DNA of 64,000 nucleotides from Psychromonas sp. psych-6C06 (GCF_002835465.1 NZ_PIZM01000002.1:771255-835254), one strand, 5' to 3'. Shown: positions 54,447 to 64,000, counted from the stretch's first letter. Program-made: numbers and translations. Notes: a model not told the origin generated them from the letters alone.

Positions 54447-56687
54447 GTGAAAAAATCAAAAATAGTACTCGCGCTTGCGCTCGCATACTCTTTATCCGCT
54501 TGTGGCGGAGGTGGGAGTGATAGCTCTACTACACCAACCACGCCAACTACACCAGAAGCAACAGCCTCCCCTAGCCCAGAAATATTACCCGTAGCAAACA
54601 CAAATTATTCTGTCACAGCAATTGATGGATATCTCAAGGGCGCTTTAGTTTGCTTAGACATTAACAGTAACGGTAAATGTGATGACGATGAACCTAGTGA
54701 TAATGCAGGCAATGAACAAGGGCAATATAACCTAGCTATTCCAGATGGGCTGTTAGTCGCTGACTATAAGGTATTAGTTGAGGTCATCGAAGGGCTTACC
54801 GTTGATATGGATACACCATTAGTTGATGGTAAACGCGCAGCAGAAACTAAACCTTATAGTATGACAGCACCTGCAGGTAAAAGCATCATCACCCCAATGA
54901 CTACTATTGTTAATATGATGATGATTCAAGATGAAAACTTAACCCCAGAAACAGCAGCGACTAAAGTCGTTAATGATTTTAATTTACCGAGTGATACAGA
55001 CCTTGATGTGCTGTTAGGTGATTATATTAAAAAGGTAGAAGATACCGCTGATGAAGACACGGCTGATATCACTAACGACATTTTAATTAGACATCTATCC
55101 ACTAAATTGGTTGATCAAGGTGCAATGCCAACTGGAGCCGTCAGCACTTCTAAAGTTGATGATAATGCAAATACCCAATTGGACGCGATTACAGATGCAG
55201 TCACCGATTTAAATATTGTACTTGAACAAATAAAAAGAGAAGCGTTAGCACTTGATGAGTTACGCCGAAAAGTTGCTCTTGAAGCTAAGTTACAAGCTGA
55301 AAGTGAAGCTAAATTGCAGGCTGAGCTTGACGCAAAAGTGGCTAAAGAAGCAGCTGCAATACTGCAAGCAGAAGCGGAAGCTCAAGCAGCAAAAGACGAT
55401 GCAACTGAAGCCGATAAACTTGCTGCAAGCGAAGCCAAAGCAGAAGCAGACAGGTTAGCAGCAGAGCTTGCCAAGGCGGAGTCTGAAAAAATACTCGCTG
55501 AAGCTCAATTAGTGCTAGCTGCGGCAGAGAAATTAGCAGCGGATGCAGAAAAAGCAGCAGCAGAACAACTGGCCGCATACAAGCTAGCTTTTCAAAAAGA
55601 ACAACGAGAAGCAACAGAAGCGGAAGAAAAAGCAATTGCAGATGCACAAGCTGCACAAGCAGCCACAGAAGCAGCGGAAGCTGCAAGACTGGCGGCAATT
55701 GAAACAGCTGATAGTGAAGCACAGGCAGCTGCCGAGCTAGCAAAGGCAAATGCTGAAAAAGCGCTCGCAGATGCAAAACAAACGGAAGCTCAAGCACAAT
55801 TAGCCAAAGCAAAAGCAGAGGCCGAAGCGGCTCTTGAAGCTGAAGCATTAGCACTCAAAGAAGAACTAGCTACGATTGAAAAAGCGAAAGCAGAGGCAGC
55901 AAAACAACTAGAGCAAGAGCGTTTAGAAAGCGAAAGGTTAGAGGCGCTTGCAGCAGCTGAAGCTGCAAAAATTAAAGCCGAAGCTGAAGCCCTTGCTGAA
56001 CAGGCTCGTCTAGAAGCAGAAGCTGAAGCTGAAACAGCACGACTTGCGGCTATAGCGGCGGCTGAAAAAGCTGCACAAGATTTACTCGACGCTGCTAATG
56101 CTGAAGAGGTAGCAGATGCGCAAGCAGCTGCTGAAAAAGCGGAAGCTGATCGCTTAGCCGCGATTCAAGCAGCAGAAGCAGCCCTCCAAGCAGAAAAAGA
56201 GGCCTTACTGGCAGCACAAGAAGCAGAAGCACAAGCTAAATTGGCAGCAGAAGAAGCACGTATTGCAGCGGAAGAAGTTGCTAAATTAGCAGCAGAAGAA
56301 GCAGCACGTATTGCAAGAGAGAAAGCTGAAGCTGAGCGCATTGAAGCGGAACAGGTGGCAAAAGCAGCAGCAGAGGCAGCAGCAGAAGCGGAGCGTCTTG
56401 CTGCCATTAAAGCTGAAGAAGAGCGTTTGGCAGCTGAACAGGCAGAAGCAGCTCGTCTCGCAGCCATTAAAGCTGAAGAGGAACGCCTTGCTGCTATTAA
56501 AGCTGAAGAAGAGCGTTTGGAAGCAGAGCGACTTGCGGCACTTGCTGCAGCAGAAGCAGCAAAAGCGGTATTAGAGAGTGGCGTAGTTAATACAAATCAA
56601 GATATTACAATCACTCTACCTGAAAATTCACAAACACTTATCCTTGAAAGCGATTTAATCGTTGAAGGCAAATTAACTATTAAATAA
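54447..56687 (+). CDS. Large Ala/Glu-rich coiled-coil lipoprotein, unknown function
   Basis: 746-aa putative lipoprotein with lipobox LSAC (Cys19) followed by a GGGGS linker and a Thr/Pro spacer. An N-terminal domain (about 52-240) includes DGYLKGALVCLDINSNGKCDDDEPS, reminiscent of secreted beta-sandwich domains. Residues about 268-710 are an uninterrupted Ala/Glu/Lys helix with units such as AAEAERLAAIKAEEERL, a TolA-like long coiled coil. The last 35 residues (QDITITLPENSQTLILESD) form a short strand-rich end. Repeats make it prone to length variation. First gene of a four-gene unit. Confidence 0.75.
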   Translation: MKKSKIVLALALAYSLSACGGGGSDSSTTPTTPTTPEATASPSPEILPVANTNYSVTAIDGYLKGALVCLDINSNGKCDDDEPSDNAGNEQGQYNLAIPDGLLVADYKVLVEVIEGLTVDMDTPLVDGKRAAETKPYSMTAPAGKSIITPMTTIVNMMMIQDENLTPETAATKVVNDFNLPSDTDLDVLLGDYIKKVEDTADEDTADITNDILIRHLSTKLVDQGAMPTGAVSTSKVDDNANTQLDAITDAVTDLNIVLEQIKREALALDELRRKVALEAKLQAESEAKLQAELDAKVAKEAAAILQAEAEAQAAKDDATEADKLAASEAKAEADRLAAELAKAESEKILAEAQLVLAAAEKLAADAEKAAAEQLAAYKLAFQKEQREATEAEEKAIADAQAAQAATEAAEAARLAAIETADSEAQAAAELAKANAEKALADAKQTEAQAQLAKAKAEAEAALEAEALALKEELATIEKAKAEAAKQLEQERLESERLEALAAAEAAKIKAEAEALAEQARLEAEAEAETARLAAIAAAEKAAQDLLDAANAEEVADAQAAAEKAEADRLAAIQAAEAALQAEKEALLAAQEAEAQAKLAAEEARIAAEEVAKLAAEEAARIAREKAEAERIEAEQVAKAAAEAAAEAERLAAIKAEEERLAAEQAEAARLAAIKAEEERLAAIKAEEERLEAERLAALAAAEAAKAVLESGVVNTNQDITITLPENSQTLILESDLIVEGKLTIK

Positions 56688-56711
56688 CTGGACAGTTTAG
56701 GAGTTTATATT

Positions 56712-57821
56712 ATGAATAAATTTACACTCACATTAACCGCATTAAGCGTAATGACATCTGTCTACGCATCCGCGGGAGATGCCATTCTTGATGTCCATGG
56801 CGATATTAAAGTTAATGGCAAAACCGTTATCACCGCCGAAGGGCAAGTAATTGATACCAGCCTTATCGATTTGACACAATATCGTATTTGGCCTGCGGGA
56901 TATTACACCTTTACCAATAAAAACGTCAGTGACGATATTGTAAACGTCACCTTTGATGACCATGGCAATGAAACTTCTTTTACAAGAACAAAAGCTGGGG
57001 AAATTACCGAACAAGAATCCACCATCTTCAATAATGATGGCTCTTACACAGAGAACCGCGATGATGGAGAACCCCATAGCCATACTTGGCAACATTGGCA
57101 TGAAGAGATAGAAATGCGCACATCTATGTGTGATATATGGGATCCTGAAACGAATGAACCTACTGGAATGCAAGAGCCCTGCCTTAAGTACGTTCTCATT
57201 GTTGATGAAAATGGTGTTCCGATACTCGATGAATGGGGGTATGAGCAATATGGTCATGAATATGATGAAAATGGAGATCCGAAAGTAGAGCAATACGAGC
57301 ACTATGAAGGTTATCAAATAGATGTAACTCGCACTGAAACCTGCAGTGAAGAACTCACTTTTACACCGATCAATAAAAGTGAATTTACGACTGCAATATT
57401 AGGTGTTCCAACTTCTATCGCTTTAAAAGAGCAAGTAACAGGTACTCGCTACTGTGAAACCACCTTCACCTTTCCAAACGGCTTACCAGATAACGTGACA
57501 GAGGAGTCAGTTCGAGAGAATAACTTTATTGACGGCGTTAATGATAATGAAGTTAATCATGTCAGTTTTGAAATGGATACTGTGACACCACTAATGCGAA
57601 CCACTTATCAATTGGGCGCTCAACTATTAACCGATTGTATTGTGCTTCAAGAGCGTGAAAGCAACGATCTTTATAATCAATATGATGATGATAACAATGG
57701 CCCAGAAACAAACACTTATTGTGCTGGCATTGGCCTTGTTGAGCATAGAGAGGCGCCTAATTCGGACAATGATTGGCAAGAGGTCATATTGCAACGCACA
57801 ACATTTAGTGAAGTACAGTAA
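56712..57821 (+). CDS. Secreted protein, paralogue 1 of a three-member family
   Basis: Unrecognised. 369 aa with a signal peptide (cleavage near VYASAGD) and the family N-motif LDVHGDIKVNGKTVITAEGQ. The mid part has a charged, low-complexity insert (about 110-200, Glu/Tyr/His-rich). Near the end Cys-containing TDCIVLQERES and TYCAGIGLVEHREA match segments of the two proteins downstream. Starts 24 bp after the lipoprotein gene; ribosome site AGGAG. Confidence 0.72.
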   Translation: MNKFTLTLTALSVMTSVYASAGDAILDVHGDIKVNGKTVITAEGQVIDTSLIDLTQYRIWPAGYYTFTNKNVSDDIVNVTFDDHGNETSFTRTKAGEITEQESTIFNNDGSYTENRDDGEPHSHTWQHWHEEIEMRTSMCDIWDPETNEPTGMQEPCLKYVLIVDENGVPILDEWGYEQYGHEYDENGDPKVEQYEHYEGYQIDVTRTETCSEELTFTPINKSEFTTAILGVPTSIALKEQVTGTRYCETTFTFPNGLPDNVTEESVRENNFIDGVNDNEVNHVSFEMDTVTPLMRTTYQLGAQLLTDCIVLQERESNDLYNQYDDDNNGPETNTYCAGIGLVEHREAPNSDNDWQEVILQRTTFSEVQ

Positions 57822-57860
57822 ACAGTAACCAATTTAATCACAAATTGTGAGGATAGATTA

Positions 57861-58670
57861 ATGAATAAGATAACATTAACACTCATTGCGCTTGCTGTTT
57901 CCAGTATTGTGCATGCAGAAACAACAACCATTACAACCCTTGACGTTAAAGGGGAAATTCAAATTTATGGTAACAAAGTCATTGATAGCCAAGGCACCAC
58001 CGCCACTGCTAACAGTGATATTATCGATCTCGAAGCATATGACATCGATGACACTCGCATTAATAGCTATCAATATTTCGAGGGTTATAAAGATGGACAG
58101 TACTACACCATGACGTTTGGCTATGATGAATACGATAAATTTACCAGTGAAGTTAATACAATTGATGGTAAAGAAACATGGAAAGGAGAGTGGTATAACC
58201 GAACAGCTTCTGGTTTTACTTCGAAAATGACATCTACAAGTGGTGATTCCTACTTCAAATCAGAATGTATCACCGTCAGTGATTATACAACAGAGGTTAG
58301 CTCATGGCCTAGCATGACTAAGTTAGGAGAAAAGCTATCCAGTGTTGAACGCTTAGCTTTCGATCGAACAAGAACATGTACCGAAACAGACCTAATGAGT
58401 GATGCAGAGCCTGCCGTAAATATTGAAGAATACACAGACCAAGAGCTACTAGAAGTCACCCATCGCACAGTGCTGTTAAAAACCAGCTATGATCAAAATG
58501 GTTATGTGTCGGATGATTGTATTGTGGTATTAAGGGAGACCATGTGGGGCGAGCAAGTACGCACTTATTGTCGAGATTTAGGTTTAGTAGAGCTGAAAAT
58601 GCGTAACAACGGCCTTTTATATCAACGAGTCAATGCGCTTTCTTCGCCTAACCTAGAGGGAAAACAATAA
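57861..58670 (+). CDS. Secreted protein, paralogue 2 of a three-member family
   Basis: Unrecognised. 269 aa, signal peptide (cleavage near SIVHAET), N-motif LDVKGEIQIYGNKVIDSQG and the C-terminal pair DDCIVVLRETMWG and TYCRDLGLVELKMRN. The Cys pattern suggests a disulphide. Shortest of the three. The stop overlaps the next start by one base (TAATG). Confidence 0.72.
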   Translation: MNKITLTLIALAVSSIVHAETTTITTLDVKGEIQIYGNKVIDSQGTTATANSDIIDLEAYDIDDTRINSYQYFEGYKDGQYYTMTFGYDEYDKFTSEVNTIDGKETWKGEWYNRTASGFTSKMTSTSGDSYFKSECITVSDYTTEVSSWPSMTKLGEKLSSVERLAFDRTRTCTETDLMSDAEPAVNIEEYTDQELLEVTHRTVLLKTSYDQNGYVSDDCIVVLRETMWGEQVRTYCRDLGLVELKMRNNGLLYQRVNALSSPNLEGKQ

Positions 58671-59830
58671 TGAAAAAACTTATCTTAACAATGACAGCAC
58701 TATCGGTAATGAGCGTCACTCACGCTGCTACTTTAGATGTAAAAGGCGAAATAAAAATTGATGGTAAAGTCGTATTTGATCAGCAAGGAAAACTCGTAAG
58801 CCCAAATCTGATTGATATTAACGCTTATATCAAATCACCAAAAGGGATTGCAATATTAACAGCTACCAACATTGAAGGACAAGAGCATACCATTGTGCTC
58901 ACTGATGACGGTATGAAAAACAGTAGTGAGTTTGATTACAATAATGGTGAGTTAGAATGGGCCGGAGAATGGTTTGATGGAGAGCTTAATAGAATCCAAA
59001 ATAGCTGGGATAAATGCTCTCCAACTAGAACTACAGAGGCGCTACAAAATATACCTTACCCTTCATTAAAAATAGGTAATACAGGTTCAAACTTTGCAAA
59101 ATATAAAGTGTACGCTAAAAATAGTTGCGAAACAGACGCAGACAAAAATGAAACAGTGCAAGACATTGAGTCAATATCGTTACTCGCTAAACTAAACTAT
59201 CAACAAGGACAGTTTAACTTTGATGATTGTATTTTAGTTGAGCAAACACGCTCATGGGGACGCGTCGACTTGAAAACCTTTTGTTTAGGACAGGGGCTGG
59301 TCGAATACAAAACTGATTATCGCAATAATGAAAAATCAGCATCTCGTGAATATAAGTTAACCAGTATTGAGATGTTACCTGATGATTATACCTGGGAGCA
59401 TAAGATACTAACCCTTAATACAGAGGAAGAGATAAACTCAGGCAATGCTAAACTTGAAGCGCTATTAAGCGGGAAAACGCTTTACGTAATAGATACCGAT
59501 AACGAAAGTGGCACGCGATCAGTTGAGAGTATTTCTTTTAATATCAATGGCTCTGTAACGGATACAGTTGAGACAGGTAGTTGGAAAGTAGAAAATGGAC
59601 TGTTACTCACTTCATGGCCCCCATCTCCAGAAGATGTTGAGCAAGAAGCTGATAATGTTAAAGACAGGCTAACCGAGGTAACCAATGATTACATCGTATT
59701 AGAAGAAATAACAATGTCCCAAGAAGAGACTGATGGGCCGTTCAGAGTATACTTTGAGCAGTCCAAAGCGGAAGCTTATATGGCAACACTGCCAACTCCA
59801 GAAACGCCTGTAATAGAAATGCCTTATTAA
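58670..59830 (+). CDS. Secreted protein, paralogue 3 of a three-member family
   Basis: Unrecognised. 386 aa with a signal peptide (cleavage near VTHAAT), N-motif LDVKGEIKIDGKVVFDQQG, and the shared DDCILVEQTRSWG and TFCLGQGLVEYKTD segments near 190-230. It carries an extra C-terminal domain (about 255-370; SGKTLYVIDTDNESG and GSWKVENGLLLTSW) not seen in the other two. Last gene before a strong bidirectional terminator. Confidence 0.72.
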   Translation: MKKLILTMTALSVMSVTHAATLDVKGEIKIDGKVVFDQQGKLVSPNLIDINAYIKSPKGIAILTATNIEGQEHTIVLTDDGMKNSSEFDYNNGELEWAGEWFDGELNRIQNSWDKCSPTRTTEALQNIPYPSLKIGNTGSNFAKYKVYAKNSCETDADKNETVQDIESISLLAKLNYQQGQFNFDDCILVEQTRSWGRVDLKTFCLGQGLVEYKTDYRNNEKSASREYKLTSIEMLPDDYTWEHKILTLNTEEEINSGNAKLEALLSGKTLYVIDTDNESGTRSVESISFNINGSVTDTVETGSWKVENGLLLTSWPPSPEDVEQEADNVKDRLTEVTNDYIVLEEITMSQEETDGPFRVYFEQSKAEAYMATLPTPETPVIEMPY

Positions 59831-59851
59831 CAGTTAAACGTAAATAATAAA

Positions 59852-59882
59852 AAAACCTCGCTATTTTGAATAGCGAGGTTTT
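59852..59882. terminator. Strong bidirectional Rho-independent terminator
   Basis: Arms 59852-59865 and 59869-59882 (AAAACCTCGCTATT and its complement) with a 3-base loop, T run on plus and A run on the other side. Serves the secreted-protein operon and rlmB, which converge here. Confidence 0.93.
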
Positions 59883-59909
59883 TTGTCTTTTACCATATGT
59901 AAAACTTGT

Positions 59910-60650
59910 TTAACGACGCTGGCGCACCACCTCATACAAACAGATGCCCGTTGCTACAGAGACGTTTAAACTTGATACTGCACCTGCCATTGGCAGTTTA
60001 ATTAACTCATCACAATGCTCGCGCGTTAAGCGGCGTAGGCCTTTACCTTCAGCGCCCATTGCAATGGCAATGCCACCAGCAAACTTGCAATCGTAAACCT
60101 CTTGTTCTGCTTCACCAGCCGTGCCGTATAACCAAATACCTTTGTCCTGCAGATCACGCATACAACGCGCTAGATTGGTAACGTGAATCAATGGCACAGA
60201 CTCTGCCGCACCACAGGCAACTTTTCGAACGACAGGCGTAAAGCTTGCAGAGTTGTCTTTTGGAATAATCACTGCATGTACCCCAGCAGCATCGGCACTA
60301 CGCAAGCATGCACCTAAATTATGCGGATCAGTGACGCCATCTAAAATCAGTAAAAAAGGAGGCTCGTTTAGTTCATTTAGAATCGGCTCTAGATCATTAT
60401 CCGTTAACACTTTAGCCGCTTTAATACGTGCGATAACACCTTGGTGCTGTTCATCTTTAGACTTTTCATCTAATGATTTGCGTTGCATCTGTTGCACTGA
60501 AATACCCCACTCTTGGGCTTTTGTCGTAATGTCAGTCAAGCGCTGATCGTCACGGCCTTTAAGCGTGTAAATCTCAATCACACGTTCAGGTTGCTTCTCT
60601 AACAGGGCATCAACCGCGTGCATGCCATAAATTAATTCACTTTTACTCAT
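59910..60650 (-). CDS. rlmB: 23S rRNA (guanosine-2'-O-)-methyltransferase
   Basis: SPOUT methyltransferase modifying G2251 of 23S rRNA. From ATG at 60650 the protein is 246 aa and begins [18 protein letters not shown], like E. coli RlmB (243 aa); a longer frame starting at 60692 is less likely. The SpoU signatures [33 protein letters not shown] and [18 protein letters not shown] give the knotted cofactor site. Downstream of rnr with 55 bp spacing. Confidence 0.95.
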   Translation of the reverse strand: MSKSELIYGMHAVDALLEKQPERVIEIYTLKGRDDQRLTDITTKAQEWGISVQQMQRKSLDEKSKDEQHQGVIARIKAAKVLTDNDLEPILNELNEPPFLLILDGVTDPHNLGACLRSADAAGVHAVIIPKDNSASFTPVVRKVACGAAESVPLIHVTNLARCMRDLQDKGIWLYGTAGEAEQEVYDCKFAGGIAIAMGAEGKGLRRLTREHCDELIKLPMAGAVSSLNVSVATGICLYEVVRQRR

Positions 60651-60705
60651 CTTACTTATCTCTTTATTAATGAGGTGGCGTTGCTTTTCCACCTACTACT
60701 ATTCA

Positions 60706-63234
60706 TTATGCTTTAGTATTACTTGCTTTGGCTTTAGCGCGTGCAGCGCGACCAGGGCGTTTCTTTTTAGACGTTGTTTTTTTCTTTTTCGAAGAAACGG
60801 TGTTCTTTTCACCCTGCGCTACTTTCTGTTTTGGCTTTTTCTTTTTTTTATTGGCAGCTTTACGTTGTGCCAATAATTGCGCTTCGGTCTCTTTGTCTAT
60901 CTCTTTAATCAGCGGTTGCTCATTATGCTTGTTGCTGTTATCACGATTTTTGTTTTTTTCTTTGTTACGTGCGCGTTTATCAATAGGGCGATCTTTACTT
61001 GGTTTGTCACCTTTTTTAAGGCCACGTTTACGTTGCCCCGCCAATGCTTCATCAGCCAGTTCAAAATCGATCTTCTTATCATCTAAGTTAACCGATAAAA
61101 CTTTTACCTCTAACACATCACCAATGCGATAAGTTCGACCAGTGCGCTCCCCTTTCAAAGTTTGCTTACCTGCATCAAAAATATAATAATCGCTGATCAA
61201 CCCAGTGACATGCACTAGCCCGTCGATATGAATATCATTTAAACGCACAAAGAAACCAAAATTAGTCACGGCGGCAATAGTACCAACCATCACATCACCG
61301 ATATGATCTTGCATATATTCGCATTTTAAAGCATCAGCAACATCACGGGTGGCATCATCTGCGCGACGCTCGGTCATCGAGCAATGCTCACCCAGTTCGC
61401 CCATTTCAGCATGCTGATAATGGTAGCCACCAGTTTCTGTCCATTTAGACTTTAACTGGCCTTTTTCTTGATGTTGAATAAGGTACTTAATTGCACGGTG
61501 CAAAATTAAGTCGGGGTAACGACGAATTGGCGAGGTAAAGTGAGAGTATTCACCTAACGCAAGGCCAAAGTGTCCTAAGTTTTCATCTTGGTAAACCGCT
61601 TGTTTCATTGAGCGAAGTAGCATGGTTTGTAATAACTCGCTATCTTCACGCCCTGCAAACACTTCTGCTAAATCGGCGTAATCTCGTGGCGCAGGTTTAT
61701 CCCCACCACCTAAACTCAAGCCTAATTCACCTAAGAATGAACGGAAGTTAGTGAGTTTTTCTTCGCTTGGCGTTTCATGCACACGGAATAAAGCAGCCGC
61801 TTGTGCATTCTCTATTAAACGCGCCGAGGCCACGTTTGCCGCGATCATACACTCTTCGATGATCTTGTGTGCATCATTACGCACTAATGGCTCAATCGAT
61901 TCAATTTTACGATTTTCATCAAAGATGAAGCGTGTTTCTAAGGTTTCAAACTCCATTCCACCACGTATTTTACGTGCTTTTTTGAAGGCTTTATAAAGGT
62001 TTTCCAGCTCTTCTAAATGTGGCACTAACGGCTTGTATTGCTCACGTAAAGGCGCATCGCCCTCAAGTATTTTTGCAACTTTGGTATAGGTGAAACGCGC
62101 ATGAGAATTCATCACCGCTTCATAAAACTTATAATCTTTGAGATGACCGTCTTTACCAATCACCATTTCACTGACCATACACAGGCGATTTACCTGAGGA
62201 TTCAGTGAACAAAGGCCGTTTGATAACACCTCGGGTAACATCGGAATCACTTGATCAGGAAAGTACACCGAGTTGCCTCGGTTGATCGCTTCTTTATCTA
62301 AGATGGTTCCATTACGCACATAATAACTCACATCGGCAATCGCAACCCACAAACGCCAACCGCCCTCAGGCTCTTTTTGACAGAACACCGCATCATCAAA
62401 GTCACGTGCATCTTCACCATCAATGGTAACCAGCGGTAAGTCGCGCAGATCAACACGGCCTTCAATCGCGTGATCAGGGACAAACTCACCAAATACTTTT
62501 AGCTCTTTATCGAGTCCTTTAGGCCACTCATGGGGAATATCGTGAGTACGTAGCGCAATTTCAACCTCCATACCGGGCTGCATATCTTGCCCAAGTACTT
62601 CGGTAATTTTTCCTAGTGCACTAAAACGCGCTTTGGGACGATTTATAATTTCAACAACCACTATTTGCCCATGACGCGCACCACAGTTGTTTTCTTTATT
62701 AATCATTATCTGCTGATTAATACGAGAATCATCGGGGATCACCATCGCGATGCCATCTTCGACAAAGTAACGCCCCACTATCGTGCCAGTACGCGCTTCT
62801 AATAGACGTACAAAGCGTGCTTCTGTTCTACCTCGCGAATCCACTTTAACCGGTTGCGCTAATATCTCATCACCATGGAAAAGAAAACGCATTTGATGTG
62901 CTGGTAAAAAAAGATCTTGCTCTTGATCTGCACTTTTCAAAAAACCAAAACCATCTTTATGGCCAATTACTTTACCTTTTACTAAATCCAGTTTGTCAGG
63001 TAGCGCATAAGTGGCATTTCGACACCAGACTAATTGTCCATCACGCTCCATCGCTTTTAAGCGACGACGAAGCCCTTCCGCCTCCTCTTCACTACTTAGT
63101 GAAAATGCTTTAAAAATAGCATCACGGGTGATTGGCTTGGCTTGTTTTTCCATAAACTCTAAAATGAATTCACGGCTAGGAACGGGGTGTTCGTAAGTTT
63201 GAGATTCTCGGTCGAGATGCGGGTCTTGTGTCAT
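60706..63234 (-). CDS. rnr: Ribonuclease R
   Basis: Processive 3'-5' exoribonuclease that degrades structured RNA. The 842-aa protein has an N-terminal winged helix (about 20-85), cold-shock domains (about 88-235), the RNB domain (about 255-590) with [13 protein letters not shown] for the catalytic Asp cluster, an S1 domain (about 645-730) and a very basic tail (about 740-842, Lys-rich). Length resembles E. coli RNase R (813). Upstream of rlmB, the conserved order. Confidence 0.96.
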   Translation of the reverse strand: MTQDPHLDRESQTYEHPVPSREFILEFMEKQAKPITRDAIFKAFSLSSEEEAEGLRRRLKAMERDGQLVWCRNATYALPDKLDLVKGKVIGHKDGFGFLKSADQEQDLFLPAHQMRFLFHGDEILAQPVKVDSRGRTEARFVRLLEARTGTIVGRYFVEDGIAMVIPDDSRINQQIMINKENNCGARHGQIVVVEIINRPKARFSALGKITEVLGQDMQPGMEVEIALRTHDIPHEWPKGLDKELKVFGEFVPDHAIEGRVDLRDLPLVTIDGEDARDFDDAVFCQKEPEGGWRLWVAIADVSYYVRNGTILDKEAINRGNSVYFPDQVIPMLPEVLSNGLCSLNPQVNRLCMVSEMVIGKDGHLKDYKFYEAVMNSHARFTYTKVAKILEGDAPLREQYKPLVPHLEELENLYKAFKKARKIRGGMEFETLETRFIFDENRKIESIEPLVRNDAHKIIEECMIAANVASARLIENAQAAALFRVHETPSEEKLTNFRSFLGELGLSLGGGDKPAPRDYADLAEVFAGREDSELLQTMLLRSMKQAVYQDENLGHFGLALGEYSHFTSPIRRYPDLILHRAIKYLIQHQEKGQLKSKWTETGGYHYQHAEMGELGEHCSMTERRADDATRDVADALKCEYMQDHIGDVMVGTIAAVTNFGFFVRLNDIHIDGLVHVTGLISDYYIFDAGKQTLKGERTGRTYRIGDVLEVKVLSVNLDDKKIDFELADEALAGQRKRGLKKGDKPSKDRPIDKRARNKEKNKNRDNSNKHNEQPLIKEIDKETEAQLLAQRKAANKKKKKPKQKVAQGEKNTVSSKKKKTTSKKKRPGRAARAKAKASNTKA

Positions 63235-63418
63235 AATGAAGGCTCTTAATAATGTAAGTAATTAAAGTATATCTGAAAATGTGAAAAGCATCCTATTTAT
63301 AATGAATTGTACGCATTTTAAAATAGCCATTACACAACAAAAATAGTTTAGCTATTATCTAAAATTGTTTGAACAATAAGCAATTAAGCAATAATTTTGC
63401 TAAATTGCCAAAAAAGAG

Positions 63419-63447
63419 TAGACACAAATTCAAAGCTTGAGTAATAT
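63419..63447 (+). promoter_or_regulatory. Promoter of the tRNA-Arg-His-Pro operon
   Basis: TAGACA and TAATAT separated by 17 bp, followed by a GC-rich discriminator (CGCGCC), about 22 bp before tRNA-Arg. Close to consensus. Confidence 0.65.
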
Positions 63448-63469
63448 TCGCGCCACGCTAAAGACGTGA

Positions 63470-63546
63470 GCACCCGTAGCTCAGCTGGATAGAGCGTTGC
63501 CCTCCGGAGGCAAAGGCCACAGGTTCGACTCCTGTCGGGTGCGCCA
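63470..63546 (+). tRNA. tRNA-Arg (CCG)
   Basis: 77-nt cloverleaf from GCACCCGTAGCTC to GGGTGCGCCA. Anticodon CCG at 63504-63506, encoded CCA. First of the operon; the order Arg-His-Pro is that of argX-hisR-(leuT)-proM in E. coli, without leuT. Confidence 0.97.
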
Positions 63547-63586
63547 ATACTTCGGTAGATAACGAACCAGTTCTTTAGTTTATAGT

Positions 63587-63663
63587 GGCGGATGTAGCTC
63601 AGTTGGTAGAGCCCCGGATTGTGATTCCGGTTGTCGCGGGTTCAATCCCCGTCATTCGCCCCA
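63587..63663 (+). tRNA. tRNA-His (GTG)
   Basis: Anticodon GTG in GGATTGTGATTCC; acceptor arm GGCGGATG/CATTCGCC includes the extra G-1:C73 pair characteristic of tRNA-His; CCA encoded. Confidence 0.97.
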
Positions 63664-63688
63664 TCTTTCTTAGATGTAAAACTCGTTT

Positions 63689-63765
63689 CGGTGATTAGCG
63701 CAGCTTGGTAGCGCACCTGGTTTGGGACCAGGGGGTCAGAGGTTCGAATCCTCTATCACCGACCA
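63689..63765 (+). tRNA. tRNA-Pro (TGG)
   Basis: Cloverleaf from CGGTGATTAGCGCAG to ATCACCGACCA with anticodon TGG at 63723-63725 and encoded CCA. Its 3' part is duplicated 110 bp downstream. Confidence 0.97.
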
Positions 63766-63935
63766 CATTTAGAAAAGCCCGTAACATGTAAAAGTGCTAC
63801 GGGCTTTTTGTATTTTAAGGCTATAGAAATAACCTCTGGGGCTACTTAAACATTCGAATCCCCTATCACCGACCACATTTAGAAAAGCCCGTAACATGTA
63901 AAAGTGCTACGGGCTTTTTGTATTTTAAGGCTATA
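63743..63935. repeat. 110-bp-period tandem duplication of the tRNA-Pro tail and terminator
   Basis: 63743-63825 and 63853-63935 are near-identical 83-bp segments (one difference, CCTCT against CCCCT) that include the tRNA-Pro T-arm, acceptor end, CCA and terminator. The second copy lacks the front of the tRNA; the 27 bases between (63826-63852) keep only faint similarity to it. Confidence 0.9.
63773..63809 (+). terminator. Terminator of the tRNA operon (first copy)
   Basis: Stem AAAAGCCCGTA/TACGGGCTTTT with a loop of about 15 bases, then Ts. A second copy is at 63883-63919. Confidence 0.85.
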
Positions 63936-64000
63936 TGGATAGGATGAGCAAGCGTCTCAATTCCTGCCACACAGTGGACTCCCATTCACTCCCCTTCTCT

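Noticed and set aside
55342..55854. Minus-strand 170-aa Leu-rich frame
   Set aside because: It is the complement of the Ala/Glu repeat of the lipoprotein, where biased codons keep the other frames open.
56165..56467. Minus-strand 100-aa Ala/Ser-rich frame
   Set aside because: Again an artefact of the GCA/GAA repeat composition.
60651..60692. Longer N-terminus for RlmB
   Set aside because: The extra 14 residues are not in the family, and the internal ATG gives the standard MSKSELIYG start.
63743..63935. Attachment site of an integrated island at tRNA-Pro
   Set aside because: The repeat includes the terminator and the copies are only 110 bp apart, with no integrase in view; tandem duplication explains it better, although the window ends shortly after.

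Overview
The window reads as chromosome of an AT-rich marine gammaproteobacterium, most like Psychromonas or a near relative. I base this on the protein look (PurL, MltF, RsgA, Psd, IlvA, RNase R, RlmB, rpsF-priB-rpsR-rplI), the gammaproteobacterial tRNA order Arg(CCG)-His-Pro, and abundant c-di-GMP and two-component proteins. No species assignment can be proven from the sequence alone. No prophage, large island, complete IS or CRISPR array is visible; the mobile content is small non-autonomous elements.

Layout. 1-1.8 kb: sensor kinase (cut by the window edge) and OmpR-type regulator. 2.1-10 kb, minus strand: NagE-like PTS permease, GltS, an FAH-type hydratase, cardiolipin synthase and a PAS-GGDEF-EAL protein with degenerate catalytic motifs. 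10.1-18.9 kb: purL, mltF, a GNAT, a CBS protein, a DMT exporter and a periplasmic binding-like protein. 19-19.4 kb: a nested pair of 159-bp miniature elements. 19.5-24 kb: RND efflux adaptor and pump. 24.3-27.4 kb: GAF histidine kinase and HD-GYP response regulator, overlapping. 27.4-29.7 kb, minus: ndk-pilD-tadA-56-aa protein-lipoprotein, tightly packed. 30.7-31.3 kb: three identical tRNA-Gly genes alternating with two decayed copies. 31.4-36.7 kb: orn, then rsgA-psd, ilvA and a K+ channel. 37-40.3 kb: an unrecognised membrane ATPase paired with an MscS-type channel.

40.4-45.5 kb: a cobalamin uptake operon with clear promoter, B12 riboswitch, alternative leader hairpins, TonB-dependent receptor, binding protein, permease and ATPase. 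46.6-49.3 kb: an ExbB/TolQ-like protein and a TonB-like protein joined by a 12-codon start-stop-linked mini-ORF where exbD would be expected; they could energise the nearby receptor. 49.4-50.6 kb: a second HD-GYP protein. 50.6-52.6 kb: the rpsF-priB-rpsR-rplI operon, followed by a duplicated, decayed rplI 3' end that carries a 159-bp element in an empty-site context. 52.8-59.8 kb: a coiled-coil/beta-barrel protein, then a four-gene cluster (large Ala/Glu-rich lipoprotein plus three paralogous secreted proteins) that I do not recognise and regard as one of the two best candidates for something undescribed, with the ATPase-MscS pair. 59.9-63.2 kb: rlmB and rnr. 63.4-63.9 kb: tRNA-Arg, -His and -Pro, with a duplicated tRNA-Pro tail and terminator.

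The strongest non-genic discovery is a family of about 159-bp elements ending in TACCAA...TTGGTA with 3-bp TAA or TTA target duplications: four full-length copies (one inserted inside another) and several fragments.
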